Assembly: GCA_018000295.1 (NCBI GenBank)
Contig: JAGNKE010000003.1
Coordinates: forward strand, 95,512-159,511
Direction of reading: 5' to 3'
Length of the DNA: 64,000 bases
DNA from: Alphaproteobacteria bacterium
GTDB taxonomy: Bacteria > Pseudomonadota > Alphaproteobacteria > Micavibrionales > Micavibrionaceae
Made by a program: the position numbers and the translations under genes. Of the stretch, positions 55,552 to 63,873 are shown in pieces. The number at the start of each line of letters is the position of its first letter. The stretch's first letter is position 1. Below the pieces are notes generated by a model. The model searched no databases. It was not told the DNA's origin and saw only the letters and a list, made by a program, of their open reading frames with translations.

Positions 55552-55951
55552 AGATTTTTAAACACGACGCGCACAACGATGCCTGCGCTTCCTTCTGTCA
55601 TTCCGGCGAAGGCCGGAATCCCGTTTAAAAAACTACGGAGATAGACAGAGGAAGACAGAGCGCGGAACGCTTTATGTCTTGGCGACTTTGCGATTCATGA
55701 CTGCAAGCGCGAAGAGTTCATTTGAATCGCGAAGACGCGAAGCGGGCAGTGCTTGTCTTTATTTCTGTGCCTTAATGGTCATTCCTGCGAAAGTGGGAAG
55801 CTGATTAATGGTTTTCACCCCTCTCCCTTGTTCCCTCTCCCCGCAAACGGGGAGAGGGAACGGGGCGCGGACATCTCTATCTTTCGCTGCGTTCTCTGTT
55901 TTTTGTTTTCTGGATCCCCGCTTGCGCGGGGATGCTAAAGAGGCAAACTTT
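55552..55951. repeat. 400-nt palindrome-rich spacer without a gene
   Basis: No credible ORF is present. Perfect hairpins occur at 55600-55619 (ATTCCGGC/GCCGGAAT), 55831-55860 (a 13-bp stem TTCCCTCTCCCCG with a CAAA loop) and 55914-55933 (ATCCCCGC/GCGGGGAT). A degraded relative is near 55780-55802. A stretch around 55640-55750 has repeated GCGAAGACGCGAAG-like words. It looks like a site where several families of small dispersed repeats have accumulated. Confidence 0.7.
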
Positions 55952-56290
55952 CTATTCTTTTTCAGACAGATAGACGTCGCCGCTGGTCGTGCCGGAGCGG
56001 AGGACGGCGAGGTGGGTGTAATGGCCGGCCTGATCGCCGCCGATGGCGATGTCATAATACAGACCTGCGGGGAAGTAGTGGTCGGTTGAAGCCGCTGTTA
56101 CGGTGGAGTCGCCGAATTTCACGAACACGGGGACGGTGGCGTAAAGGCTGACGATTTTTGTTTCCGCCGCGAAAGCCGTTGTGTTTCTGGCGGAGGCGGC
56201 TCCGGCTGCGATCTGGTGGGCGCCGGATGGCTTCAGGCGCAGGGCGGGGATGGTGCGGTCGTTGGCGTCGGTGGGCATGAGGGTGGGCAT
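55952..56290 (-). CDS. hypothetical beta-rich protein (112 aa)
   Basis: I do not recognise a family. The product has no signal peptide and is Ala/Thr/Ser rich. Its predicted strand-rich pattern (TKIVSLYATVPVFVKFGDST, HYFPAGLYYDIAIGGDQ, HTHLAVLR-like, GDVYLSEKE) resembles small phage virion or tail accessory proteins. That is an impression, not a match. It is supported by an excellent Shine-Dalgarno (AAGGAG, 8 nt before the ATG on the minus strand). It lies next to the palindrome-rich spacer, with the terminator of the next operon upstream of it. Confidence 0.65.
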   Translation of the reverse strand: MPTLMPTDANDRTIPALRLKPSGAHQIAAGAASARNTTAFAAETKIVSLYATVPVFVKFGDSTVTAASTDHYFPAGLYYDIAIGGDQAGHYTHLAVLRSGTTSGDVYLSEKE

Positions 56291-56330
56291 GGGTTATCTC
56301 CTTCAATATAGAAAATGAGTCCTGAAAATG

Positions 56331-56351
56331 AAAAACCCGCCGAGGGGCGGG
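56331..56351 (-). terminator. rho-independent terminator of the minus-strand membrane protein operon
   Basis: Read on the minus strand, CCCGCC and GGCGGG form a 6-bp GC stem with a 4-nt loop, followed by TTTTT (plus-strand A run at 56331-56335). It ends the transcript from 57829 through 56416. Confidence 0.75.
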
Positions 56352-56415
56352 CGGATTCCGGGTGTTGATAGTCTTGAGTATTTATCATAAGCGGATTTTT
56401 GTCAAGAAAATATTC

Positions 56416-57429
56416 CTATTTCTTTTTGATGTGGCGGTGGGCGCGGATCCAGTAGGGGGCGAAGGTGGCCCAGCCGGAGACCCAGAGGGCGATCATCTGA
56501 TCCCCTGCCGCGAGAAAAAGATCGGAAAAGAGCAAGACGGAGAGGACCAGAAGGCCGCGGACCGCATAGTCGGCGCGTTCGTATTCCTTCCATGAGGCTC
56601 TGAGCAGCGAAAAGGCGCAGAGAAGCCACGGTGTGTAAAACAGGCCGAGGCCGAGCCAGCCGAGTTCGAGGGCGCGCTGCGAGATGGGCGTTAATGGTTG
56701 CGGGGCGAGTTTCATGGATTGCAGCAGTTGCAGGCTTTCCCAGCCGAAGCCGTAGGGGCCGATCTTTCTGAGGTCTATGAGCAGGAGGGTCGTGAAGCTC
56801 TCGTTGGCGAAGTTGACGAGAAAGGCCACAAGCAGAAGCACGGCGCAGAGGAACCGCAGGGGGCGGGCGGGGGTGCGGTAGGCGTAGCTCTGCCCCAGCC
56901 AGAAGGCGGCGCCAACGATAAAGAGAATGCTCAGTCTGCGCGCCGCGATGAGGAGGCTCATGGTGTAGGATTTCAGGTTCTCGCCGGTGATTTCGCGCAC
57001 AACGGCATCGAGATTGTTTTTGAAAGCGGGGACGGGGGCCGGCATCGCGGGGAAGAGCGTCATGGCCACGCCCCAGGCGGCGAAGGCGAGGGCACAGGCG
57101 ATCCAGAAGATTCCGGGAAGCCGGAGCGCCCGCAGGGCCATCATCCCCCGCTGCATATATTGTTCGTGGCTGAGCTGGTTGAGAATTTTCTGAGGCAGGG
57201 TCAGGGCGGGGTTGTATTCGGAATAATCGTAATGTCCCGCCTTCTCCAGCCGCGCCGAGAAATCGCGCAGGTTTTTCAGCCTTGCTATCAATGCTACGCC
57301 CCACAGCACGGCCAGAAGGCCCAGACGTTCATTTGAAACAGGGACAAAAGCGAAGGCCAGTGTAGTCGCGCCGAGCAAGAGCACATAGATCACAAGATCG
57401 AACTCTGCGCCGGAGAGGAGACGTCTCAT
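56416..57429 (-). CDS. hypothetical polytopic membrane protein (337 aa)
   Basis: The function is unknown. About eight hydrophobic helices are seen, for example LVIYVLLLGATTLAFAFVPV, FWIACALAFAAWGVAMTLF, SILFIVGAAFWLGQSYAY, FLCAVLLLVAFLVNF and VRGLLVLSVLLFSDLFLA. An amphipathic cytoplasmic loop occurs around residues 50-100 (FSARLEKAGHYDYSEYNPAL). No transporter or enzyme motif was recognised. It starts 4 nt after the stop of the small gene upstream, with AAGGG eight bases before the ATG, so the two are co-translated. Confidence 0.72.
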   Translation of the reverse strand: MRRLLSGAEFDLVIYVLLLGATTLAFAFVPVSNERLGLLAVLWGVALIARLKNLRDFSARLEKAGHYDYSEYNPALTLPQKILNQLSHEQYMQRGMMALRALRLPGIFWIACALAFAAWGVAMTLFPAMPAPVPAFKNNLDAVVREITGENLKSYTMSLLIAARRLSILFIVGAAFWLGQSYAYRTPARPLRFLCAVLLLVAFLVNFANESFTTLLLIDLRKIGPYGFGWESLQLLQSMKLAPQPLTPISQRALELGWLGLGLFYTPWLLCAFSLLRASWKEYERADYAVRGLLVLSVLLFSDLFLAAGDQMIALWVSGWATFAPYWIRAHRHIKKK

Positions 57430-57433
57430 GCGC

Positions 57434-57829
57434 TTACCCTTCGTCTTCGCTGTGTTTTTCGGGCAGTGGCGGATCGAGGGCGAGCATCTGGCGGCGAAGG
57501 GTCATCATCCGCGGCAACAGGGCGCGAGGAAGATTTCCGGCGTGATCGGGCAGGGCTTGCCATATCTGCGGATTGTAGGGATCGGATTTCAAGGCCTGCA
57601 GATATTCCTGGAAGGCGGCCTGGAGAAGATCGTTGTGCACGGCCTGGCCTGCCGTTTCCTGCGCGGCCTGCTCTTTCAGGCTTTGCGCCTTTTCCAGATG
57701 GGCGTTGGAGGCTTCCCGCGGATCGGACCGCAGGATCAAGAGGATTCCCAAAAAGGTGAAGAGAAGAGTCAGAACCGTGCCGATTCCGAGCAGAACGCTT
57801 CTGATCCTGTGCCTGCTGATCCGTATCAT
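57434..57829 (-). CDS. hypothetical membrane-anchored protein with TPR-like region (131 aa)
   Basis: The product has a basic N-terminus, one membrane span (VLLGIGTVLTLLFTFLGILLI, about residues 12-33) and a helical domain. The segment AFQEYLQALKSDPYNPQIWQ resembles one tetratricopeptide unit. It is the first gene of a two-gene minus-strand operon with the membrane protein that follows. There is no clear Shine-Dalgarno. The function is unknown; a partner or scaffold for the downstream membrane protein is the simplest guess. Confidence 0.6.
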   Translation of the reverse strand: MIRISRHRIRSVLLGIGTVLTLLFTFLGILLILRSDPREASNAHLEKAQSLKEQAAQETAGQAVHNDLLQAAFQEYLQALKSDPYNPQIWQALPDHAGNLPRALLPRMMTLRRQMLALDPPLPEKHSEDEG

Positions 57830-57956
57830 GAGCGTTTTTCCATGGGCCGCCGCGGGACGGTTTTTGTCCGCAGGGGTAGACCTGCGGTCATGATAGCTTA
57901 TGGGTTTGGGAGAAAAAACAGGTTTTCGCGTTTATCAAGCCCTGATCAACGGGGGA

Positions 57957-58784
57957 TTAGCGTTTGGCGCTGTCCTTGGTCAGGTAATGCTCGACGATCT
58001 GGGAGCCGACGGGCAAATCGACCAGCTTGACCGTGACTTCGGGGGCGACTTCGCCGGCAGCGAAGAAATCCTTGAAGCCCGCGACGGCTTCGGCGAAACG
58101 GTTGGCGGCCTCTTCCGGTTCGGTTTCGTAGAGGGGGCGCTGGAGCAAAAGCGCGTATTCGAAGCGCTCGGTCTGGGCGATGATGTCGGATTGACGGCGC
58201 AGGCGCACGAGGTACTGGGAGAGTTTGGCCACGGCGTAATCTGCGGCATACGGGCCTTCGCGCTCGGCGATGTCCTGATAGTTCGAAAGACGGATGAAGA
58301 CGATGTAGGTGCGCTCGCCGTAACGGTCGGCGCGGTCTATGGCGGAGAGAAAAAGCTGGTTGAAGGCGGATTTGGCGATGATGCCGCCCGCACTTGGGAA
58401 GTCCTCCTTGTCGTCGCCGATGCGCTTGATCAGAGCGGTGAGGCGCTTGGCGCTTTCGACTTTTTTGTCGAGGCTTTCGGGGTCGATCGGCTTGGCGATG
58501 AAATCATTGGCGCCGGACTGGATGGCCTCGATCTGGGTGCCTTCGGTGGCCATATGAAGCACGTAGGGGTAATTCGAGCTGGCGCGGCGGATGTTCAGGA
58601 TCACCGGGCGGGCGCTGGTTAACGGCATGGGATCGACGAAGATCATGTCGAAGCGTTCGTTGGCGAGCAGTTCGACGGCGTTGTTCTTTGAGGTCTCTTC
58701 CTTGATCTGATGACCGAGCGGCTCGAGGCGCGCTTTCATCAGCTGGGCGGTTATGCCTTCCCGGTCAACGATAAGAATTTTCAT
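57957..58784 (-). CDS. response regulator with degenerate GGDEF-like output domain
   Basis: Residues 1-120 are a receiver domain starting MKILIVDREG. The likely phosphoacceptor Asp is in MIFVDPMP (about residue 51), and the conserved Lys is in DFIAKPID. Residues about 135-275 align with a diguanylate cyclase fold (FNQLFLSAIDRADRYGERTY, IRLSNYQDIAEREGPYAADY, LRRQSDIIAQTERFEYALLL). However, the GG[D/E]EF site is replaced by TERFEY, so no cyclase activity is expected. It may instead bind a partner or nucleotide. The start at 58784 directly precedes the receiver; a longer frame to 58844 has no support. Confidence 0.82.
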   Translation of the reverse strand: MKILIVDREGITAQLMKARLEPLGHQIKEETSKNNAVELLANERFDMIFVDPMPLTSARPVILNIRRASSNYPYVLHMATEGTQIEAIQSGANDFIAKPIDPESLDKKVESAKRLTALIKRIGDDKEDFPSAGGIIAKSAFNQLFLSAIDRADRYGERTYIVFIRLSNYQDIAEREGPYAADYAVAKLSQYLVRLRRQSDIIAQTERFEYALLLQRPLYETEPEEAANRFAEAVAGFKDFFAAGEVAPEVTVKLVDLPVGSQIVEHYLTKDSAKR

Positions 58785-58928
58785 AACGATATGCCTTTGA
58801 AATCTTTGTCTTTTTAATGTGTCATAACGCAGAGGGCAGTGCAAATGCCTTCCGATGATGGCAGAAAATCCCTATGGAAATGTTAATGAGAATCTTTTGT
58901 TTTCGTTAAGACTTTGCTCCGGCATGGT

Positions 58929-58957
58929 TTGACTTTCGGCGGCGTCTGGGATAGAGA
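58929..58957 (+). promoter_or_regulatory. candidate promoter for tRNA-Leu
   Basis: TTGACT (58929-58934) is followed after 17 nt by TAGAGA (58952-58957), 43 nt before the tRNA. The -35 is good and the -10 is weak. Confidence 0.42.
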
Positions 58958-59000
58958 ATTTCATCTGTCTTGGACCTGTGACAAACAGGAACGGCGCAGA

Positions 59001-59086
59001 GCCCAGGTGGCGAAATGGTAGACGCGCCAGTTTCAGGTACTGGTGACCGCAAGGTTGTGGAGGTTCGAGTCCTCTCCTGGGCACCA
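59001..59086 (+). tRNA. tRNA-Leu (anticodon CAG)
   Basis: The acceptor arms GCCCAGG (59001-59007) and CCTGGGC (59076-59082) pair fully, followed by A and an encoded CCA. The anticodon stem CCAGT/ACTGG closes loop TTCAGGT with anticodon CAG at 59034-59036. A long variable arm (TGACCGCAAGGTTGT region) marks a class II tRNA, and GGTTCGAGTCC is the T arm. Confidence 0.97.
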
Positions 59087-59118
59087 CTCATTATTAACAT
59101 AAAACCAATGAGGCGGAT

Positions 59119-59730
59119 TTGAGCATCACATTGCATAAAGAGGATCTTCCCAGTGGGCTGAGTTTCGGCGAGGCTGTGGCGGTGGACACCGAGACGATGG
59201 GGCTAAACCCTCTGCGCGACCGTTTGTGCCTTGTTCAGCTTTCGGCAGGGGACGGGACGGCGCATCTGGTGCAGTTTTCGGGGAAGAGTTACAGCGCGCC
59301 GAATTTGTCGGCCCTCATGGCCAATCCCAAAGTTGTAAAGATTTTTCATTTTGCGCGGTTTGATATTGCGACACTCAAGCATCATCTGGGCGTGGATTGC
59401 GCGAGTTTGTATTGCACCAAAATCGCCTCGAAGCTGGCGCGGACCTATACGGACGATCACAGTCTGCGCGGGGTGTGCCGCGATCTGCTGGGTGTCGAGA
59501 TCAGCAAGCAGCAGCAATCCTCGGACTGGGGGGCGGCGGAGCTGACGAGCGAGCAGCTCAGCTATGCGGCGAGTGACGTTTATTATCTGCACAAGCTGCG
59601 GGCGCAGCTGGAGATCAAGCTCAAACGCGAGGGGCGGGCGGAACTGGCGCGGAAGTGCTTTGACTTTCTGCCTGCACGGGCGGCGCTTGATCTGGCCGGA
59701 TGGGCGCAAACCGATATTTTCGAGCACTAA
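59119..59730 (+). CDS. rnd: ribonuclease D-like 3'-5' exonuclease
   Basis: This is a DEDDy exonuclease of the RNase D type, acting on tRNA 3' ends. The 203-residue product holds all three exo motifs: VDTETMG near residue 22, FHFARFDIATL near 78, and SYAASDVYYLHKL near 152. It lacks the HRDC domains of E. coli RNase D, as is common in alphaproteobacteria. The start is a TTG with GAGG five bases upstream; no ATG is suitably placed. It follows tRNA-Leu and precedes kdsD with 1 nt between stop and start. Confidence 0.92.
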   Translation: MSITLHKEDLPSGLSFGEAVAVDTETMGLNPLRDRLCLVQLSAGDGTAHLVQFSGKSYSAPNLSALMANPKVVKIFHFARFDIATLKHHLGVDCASLYCTKIASKLARTYTDDHSLRGVCRDLLGVEISKQQQSSDWGAAELTSEQLSYAASDVYYLHKLRAQLEIKLKREGRAELARKCFDFLPARAALDLAGWAQTDIFEH

Positions 59731-59731
59731 C

Positions 59732-60724
59732 TTGAAGCCACAGAGCGAAACAGATATCAGCCATGCGGTCCGTGTCCTGACCGCTGAGTCGGACGCTTTG
59801 GCGCAGCTTGCGCGCAGTATCGATCAGAATTTTGCCGATGCGGTTTCCGCCATTCATGCCATGAAAACCGCCGAGCGCGGATCGGGGCGTCTGATCGTCG
59901 CGGGGATCGGCAAGAGCGGCCATGTGGCGCGAAAGATTGCGGCCACTCTGGCTTCGACCGGGACGCCCGCCTATTACGTTCATCCGGGCGAGGCGAGTCA
60001 CGGCGATATGGGCATGATCACGCCCAAGGATGTGGTTTTGATGCTGTCCAACTCCGGTGAGAACGTTGAGCTGAGCGACCTTATCCATTATTCGAAACGT
60101 TTCGATATTACGCTGATTGCCCTGACGGGCAACCCCGACAGTACGCTGGCGAAGTATGCGGATATCAAGCTGATTTACCCGAAAGTGCCCGAAGCGTGCC
60201 CGAACGGGCTGGCGCCCACCACCTCTACGACCATGATGATCGCGCTGGGCGATGCCTTGGCTGTGGCTTTGCTGGAGCGGATGGGGCTGACGCCCGAGCA
60301 GTATAAAGTTTTTCATCCGGGCGGGAAGCTGGGGCAGAGGCTGATGAAGGTTTCGGAGCTGATGGTTTCGGGGGCCGATCTGCCGCTGGTGCCGCCGGAG
60401 AGCCTGATGGACCGGACGCTGATCGTGCTGACAGAAAAAAATCTGGGCGTGGCGCTGGTCGTGAACGATCAGGGTGGGCTTCTTGGTCTTGTTACGGACG
60501 GGGATCTGAAGCGTCATATGGCGCCGGATCTTCTGCAGAGGCCTGTGACGGAGATCATGACCAAGAATCCGAAATCCATCACGCCCGATGCGCTGGCAGT
60601 TGAGGCGCTCGATCTCATGACCAAGAAGAAGGGGCGGTATCTGACGACCCTTGTGGTGATGGATGGCGAGCGTTTATGCGGTATTATCCGTTTGCAGGAT
60701 TGTCTGCAGGCCGGGATCGCGTGA
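59732..60724 (+). CDS. kdsD: arabinose-5-phosphate isomerase (KdsD/KpsF family)
   Basis: KdsD makes D-arabinose 5-phosphate, the precursor of Kdo in lipid A-core. The 330-residue product has an SIS isomerase domain (GRLIVAGIGKSGHVARKIAA, HPGEASHGDMGMI, LSNSGENVELSDLI, CPNGLAPTTSTTMMIALGDA). Two CBS domains follow (about residues 210-330; VLTEKNLGVALVVNDQGG, TEIMTKNPKSITPDALAVEA). The start is the TTG at 59732, right after the RNase D stop; the next in-frame ATG would cut into the SIS domain. It heads the lptC-lptA-lptB block, linking Kdo synthesis with LPS export. Confidence 0.94.
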   Translation: MKPQSETDISHAVRVLTAESDALAQLARSIDQNFADAVSAIHAMKTAERGSGRLIVAGIGKSGHVARKIAATLASTGTPAYYVHPGEASHGDMGMITPKDVVLMLSNSGENVELSDLIHYSKRFDITLIALTGNPDSTLAKYADIKLIYPKVPEACPNGLAPTTSTTMMIALGDALAVALLERMGLTPEQYKVFHPGGKLGQRLMKVSELMVSGADLPLVPPESLMDRTLIVLTEKNLGVALVVNDQGGLLGLVTDGDLKRHMAPDLLQRPVTEIMTKNPKSITPDALAVEALDLMTKKKGRYLTTLVVMDGERLCGIIRLQDCLQAGIA

Positions 60725-60734
60725 GGCTCGTGCT

Positions 60735-61433
60735 GTGACAGGGGACATCGACAGGCCGGCAACTTTTTCTTCCCAGAGCGACGCACAACGGCGCGAGCGT
60801 CTGAGCCGCCGGGAGGCTTCCGCGGAGGTTTATAGTGAAAGTTATACGAAGTTCGTGCGGACGCTGCGGCTGGTGCTGCCCTTGCTGGCGGCGGGGATCG
60901 TGATGGTTTTGTTCCTGTGGCCTGCGGGGGATGAGGAGGCCATCATTCCGGTCAAGCAGGACAAGGAGATGCTCAAAGAGCAGAATGTCGCCAAGAATGA
61001 GTTGACGAATCCGCATTTCGAAAGCGCGGATCAAAAGAACAATCCCTATAAAATCAGTGCTTTGCGTGCGGTGATGGGGGAGAAGAACGAAAACCTGATC
61101 ATGATGGAGCAGCCGGTCGGGGAGATGAGGATGGAGAACGGGGCGAACGTGCGCGTGACTTCGCGGACGGGCGCGTACCGGCGGGATACGGAGCGGTTTT
61201 ACCTGAACGGGGCGGTCGATATCACGCATGATCGGGGCTATCGGCTGCAAAGCGAGGAAACGCATTTCGACCTCAAAGCCAAGCTGGCGTGGTCGGATGT
61301 GGACGTAACGGCCACGGGGCCGGATGTTTCGATCTCTGCCAAGGGGCTGAAGGCGGATAACGAGAAGGGGACGCTGTTGTTTACGGGACCAGCTACGCTG
61401 ACGCTCGATAAGGGGCTGGAGGGGCTGGAATGA
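60735..61433 (+). CDS. lptC: LPS export protein LptC
   Basis: LptC is the bitopic inner-membrane protein that receives LPS from LptB2FG and passes it to LptA. The 232-residue product has a cytoplasmic basic N-terminus, one span (LRLVLPLLAAGIVMVLFLW) and a periplasmic beta-jellyroll (NPHFESADQKNNPYKISALR, GAYRRDTERFYLNGAVDITH, GYRLQSEETHFDLKA). The start is a GTG with GAGG eight bases upstream. It overlaps lptA by four bases (ATGA). Confidence 0.88.
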   Translation: MTGDIDRPATFSSQSDAQRRERLSRREASAEVYSESYTKFVRTLRLVLPLLAAGIVMVLFLWPAGDEEAIIPVKQDKEMLKEQNVAKNELTNPHFESADQKNNPYKISALRAVMGEKNENLIMMEQPVGEMRMENGANVRVTSRTGAYRRDTERFYLNGAVDITHDRGYRLQSEETHFDLKAKLAWSDVDVTATGPDVSISAKGLKADNEKGTLLFTGPATLTLDKGLEGLE

Positions 61434-62224
61434 GGATTGTGCGGTTTGCTTTTTTGTTGATGCTTTTTTGTCCGCCTGCCGTATACGCGCAGCAAAATCC
61501 CGTCAAGAAGGGCGAGAAGCTGGAGATCACCGCCGACGGGAGCCTTGAATGGCACCGCAACGAGAAATTCTTCCGCGCCACGAAGAATGTGCGGGCGCAG
61601 CAGGGGGCGACGGTTCTCACTTCTGCGTTGCTGACGGCGCATTATACGGAAACCAAAGACGAGGATATGAGCATTCAGCAGATTGAGGCCGAGGGCGGGG
61701 TGGTGATCGAGTCCGCGCAGAGCAAGGCTTACGGTGAGCGGGCGGTCTATGACCTCAATAAGGGGCTGGCGACGATGACGGGGAAGGGGCTGAAACTGGT
61801 GACGGAGCAGCATACCGTCACCGCGCGGGAGCGTTTCGAATACTGGGCGAACGAAGGGCGGCTCAAGGCCATCGGGCGGGCCGTGGCCGTTCAGGGGGAG
61901 GACCGGATCGAGGCGGATACACTTTCGGCGGTTTTTGTGCAAAATAAAGAAGGAAAGCGGGTTCTCAAGACGTTGGAAGCTCAGGGGAATGTGAAAATCA
62001 CGACGCCGACAGAAGTGCTGACTGGGGATTACGGGATATACAAGGCCGAGACAAATATGGCGGAGGTCAAAGGCAACGTCAAGATCGTGCGCGGTCCGAA
62101 CACGCTGGAAGGCGACCGGGCGCAGGTGGATCTGAACACGAATGTCAGTTCGATGTTCGGCGGCGAGGGGACGGGCCGGGTGAAGGCGGTGTTTTTTCCC
62201 GGCTCGGAGAAAAAGCCTGAATAG
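61430..62224 (+). CDS. lptA: LPS transport periplasmic protein LptA
   Basis: LptA forms the periplasmic bridge for LPS between LptC and LptD. The 264-residue product has a signal peptide ending in PPAVYAQ. An OstA-type beta domain follows: KLEITADGSLEWHRNEKFFR, KNVRAQQGATVLTSALLTAH, IEAEGGVVIESAQSKAYGER, VLTGDYGIYKAETNMAEVKG and LEGDRAQVDLNTNVSSMFGG. Its length is somewhat above the E. coli protein. It is co-translated with lptC; a LysE-type gene separates it from lptB. Confidence 0.93.
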   Translation: MRIVRFAFLLMLFCPPAVYAQQNPVKKGEKLEITADGSLEWHRNEKFFRATKNVRAQQGATVLTSALLTAHYTETKDEDMSIQQIEAEGGVVIESAQSKAYGERAVYDLNKGLATMTGKGLKLVTEQHTVTARERFEYWANEGRLKAIGRAVAVQGEDRIEADTLSAVFVQNKEGKRVLKTLEAQGNVKITTPTEVLTGDYGIYKAETNMAEVKGNVKIVRGPNTLEGDRAQVDLNTNVSSMFGGEGTGRVKAVFFPGSEKKPE

Positions 62225-62272
62225 TAGCGGGCGTTATGATAATTTGATTTTTTGTTTCAGGATTTATTCATT

Positions 62273-62917
62273 ATGCAATTTTTTCTTCAATGGCTGTTGA
62301 TGGCATCGGTGCAGGCGGCGGCGGCGATCTCGCCGGGTCCGGCCTTTGTCGTGGCGGTCCGCAGTGCCATGGCCTATGACCGCCGGACGGGGATTTTTAC
62401 CGCGTTCGGGCTGGGTCTGGGGGTTGCTGTGCATGTACTGGTGGTTTTGTGCGGTCTGGCGGTTTTGCTGCAGCATTATACGTTTGTGTTTGACGTCATC
62501 CGCTACGCGGGGGCGGCTTACCTGATTTATATCGGGGGCAAGGCGATTTTATTGACCAAGCGCAGGGACAAGGCGGCGCCGGGGGATGCGATTCCCGACG
62601 TTCCGCAGGCCAGGGAAATGATCTCCGGCCGCAAGGCGCTGTCCGTCGGGTTTTTTACGAACCTTCTCAATCCCAAGGCGGTGGTGTTCTTTACCGCCGT
62701 GTTCACCCAATTCATCGGGCCGGGGACGCCGGTTTCGGTGATGATGCTGTATGGGCTGACCTCCGTTGTCATTGAAATCGCCTGGTTTTCCGGGGTTGCG
62801 GTGGTTCTGACGGACCGACGGATCAAGGAGCGGTTTCTGGGGATTGTGCATTGGGTCGAGCGGACGTGCGGCGGGCTGATGATCGGATTAGGTGTAAAAC
62901 TGGCGTTTTCGCGGTAG
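62273..62917 (+). CDS. LysE/RhtB family exporter
   Basis: This is a six-span amino-acid exporter-type protein of 214 residues. The family signature is in SISPGPAFVV-like AAISPGPAFVVAVRSAMAYD, then GIFTAFGLGLGVAVHVLVVL, YAGAAYLIYIGGKAI, SVGFFTNLLNPKAVVFFTAV and the closing CGGLMIGLGVKLAFSR. The substrate (threonine, homoserine or another metabolite) cannot be assigned. AGGA lies about 10 nt upstream of the chosen ATG. It lies between lptA and lptB, which are usually adjacent, and 21 nt before lptB. Confidence 0.9.
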   Translation: MQFFLQWLLMASVQAAAAISPGPAFVVAVRSAMAYDRRTGIFTAFGLGLGVAVHVLVVLCGLAVLLQHYTFVFDVIRYAGAAYLIYIGGKAILLTKRRDKAAPGDAIPDVPQAREMISGRKALSVGFFTNLLNPKAVVFFTAVFTQFIGPGTPVSVMMLYGLTSVVIEIAWFSGVAVVLTDRRIKERFLGIVHWVERTCGGLMIGLGVKLAFSR

Positions 62918-62938
62918 AATAGATATAAGATATTTTTT

Positions 62939-63709
62939 ATGACAAACACAGCAACAATCAAGAGAAAGCCCAAGCTCCAGGCCGTTCCGCGAGGCCTGAT
63001 GGCGCAGCATTTGTCGAAATCGTACAAGAAGCGGCCTGTCTTGCGCGATGTCAGCCTGTCGATCGAGCGGGGGGAGGCGGTGGCGCTGCTCGGCCCGAAT
63101 GGCGCAGGGAAGACAACGTGCTTTCATATTATCACAGGCCTTATTCAGCCTGACGGCGGGCAAATTTTGCTGGACGGGCAGGCGATCACGAATTTGCCGA
63201 TGTACCGCCGGGCGCGGCTCGGGGTCGGGTATCTGCCGCAGGAATCCTCGATATTCCGCGGTTTGAGCGTCGAGGACAATATCCGGGTGGTGGTGGAATC
63301 GCAGCCGTTGTCTGCGGAAGATCAGGATTTGCTGCTTGAGGATTTGCTCGCCGAGTTCGGAGTGGAGCATTTGCGGCGCACGCCGGCGCTGGCGCTTTCG
63401 GGCGGGGAGCGGCGGCGGGTGGAAATTGCGAGGGCTTTGGCGGCGCGGCCGAATTTTATTCTTCTGGATGAGCCTCTGGCCGGGATCGATCCGATTGCGG
63501 TCGGAGAAATCCGCAACCTGATCTCGCAGCTTAAAACCCGAGGGATCGGCGTTCTGATCACCGATCATAACGTGCGGGATTGCCTGGGGATCGTGGACCG
63601 GGCCTATATCCTGCATGACGGGCGGGTTCTCATGGAGGGCACGCCGGACGACATCGTGGGCAACGAGGATGTGCGGCGGGTTTATCTGGGCGAGGGGTTC
63701 AGCCTTTGA
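62939..63709 (+). CDS. lptB: LPS export ABC transporter ATP-binding protein LptB
   Basis: LptB is the ATPase that powers LPS extraction by LptFG. The 256-residue product has Walker [19 protein letters not shown], the Q-loop in [19 protein letters not shown], signature [16 protein letters not shown], Walker [20 protein letters not shown] and the switch His in [19 protein letters not shown], all characteristic of LptB rather than a general ABC ATPase. Its N-terminus carries about 22 extra basic residues. It is the last gene of the block, followed by a long palindrome and an insertion sequence. Confidence 0.95.
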   Translation: MTNTATIKRKPKLQAVPRGLMAQHLSKSYKKRPVLRDVSLSIERGEAVALLGPNGAGKTTCFHIITGLIQPDGGQILLDGQAITNLPMYRRARLGVGYLPQESSIFRGLSVEDNIRVVVESQPLSAEDQDLLLEDLLAEFGVEHLRRTPALALSGGERRRVEIARALAARPNFILLDEPLAGIDPIAVGEIRNLISQLKTRGIGVLITDHNVRDCLGIVDRAYILHDGRVLMEGTPDDIVGNEDVRRVYLGEGFSL

Positions 63710-63721
63710 TCGGGCTGCCAT

Positions 63722-63801
63722 CCTTGAGCCTGAAATAGCGTTGCTTCGTCGCTCATGTGCGTCCTGCACACTTCGCTCCTAGCGCCTTATTCAGTCTCAA
63801 G
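63722..63801. repeat. 80-nt imperfect palindrome after lptB
   Basis: Arms of nearly 40 nt face each other: outer CCTTGAG (63722-63728) with CTCAAGG (63795-63801), CTGAA with TTCAG, and an apical TGTGC-GTCCT-GCACA at 63757-63771. It lies 12 nt after the lptB stop and could serve as a terminator or be a dispersed genomic element. No ORF is present. Confidence 0.6.
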
Positions 63802-63873
63802 GCTGTTTGCCCTATCTTGTTTGTCTATTAACTCCTAACTCCTGAAAGCGGCTTGCTTTTCACGTAGGCTATT

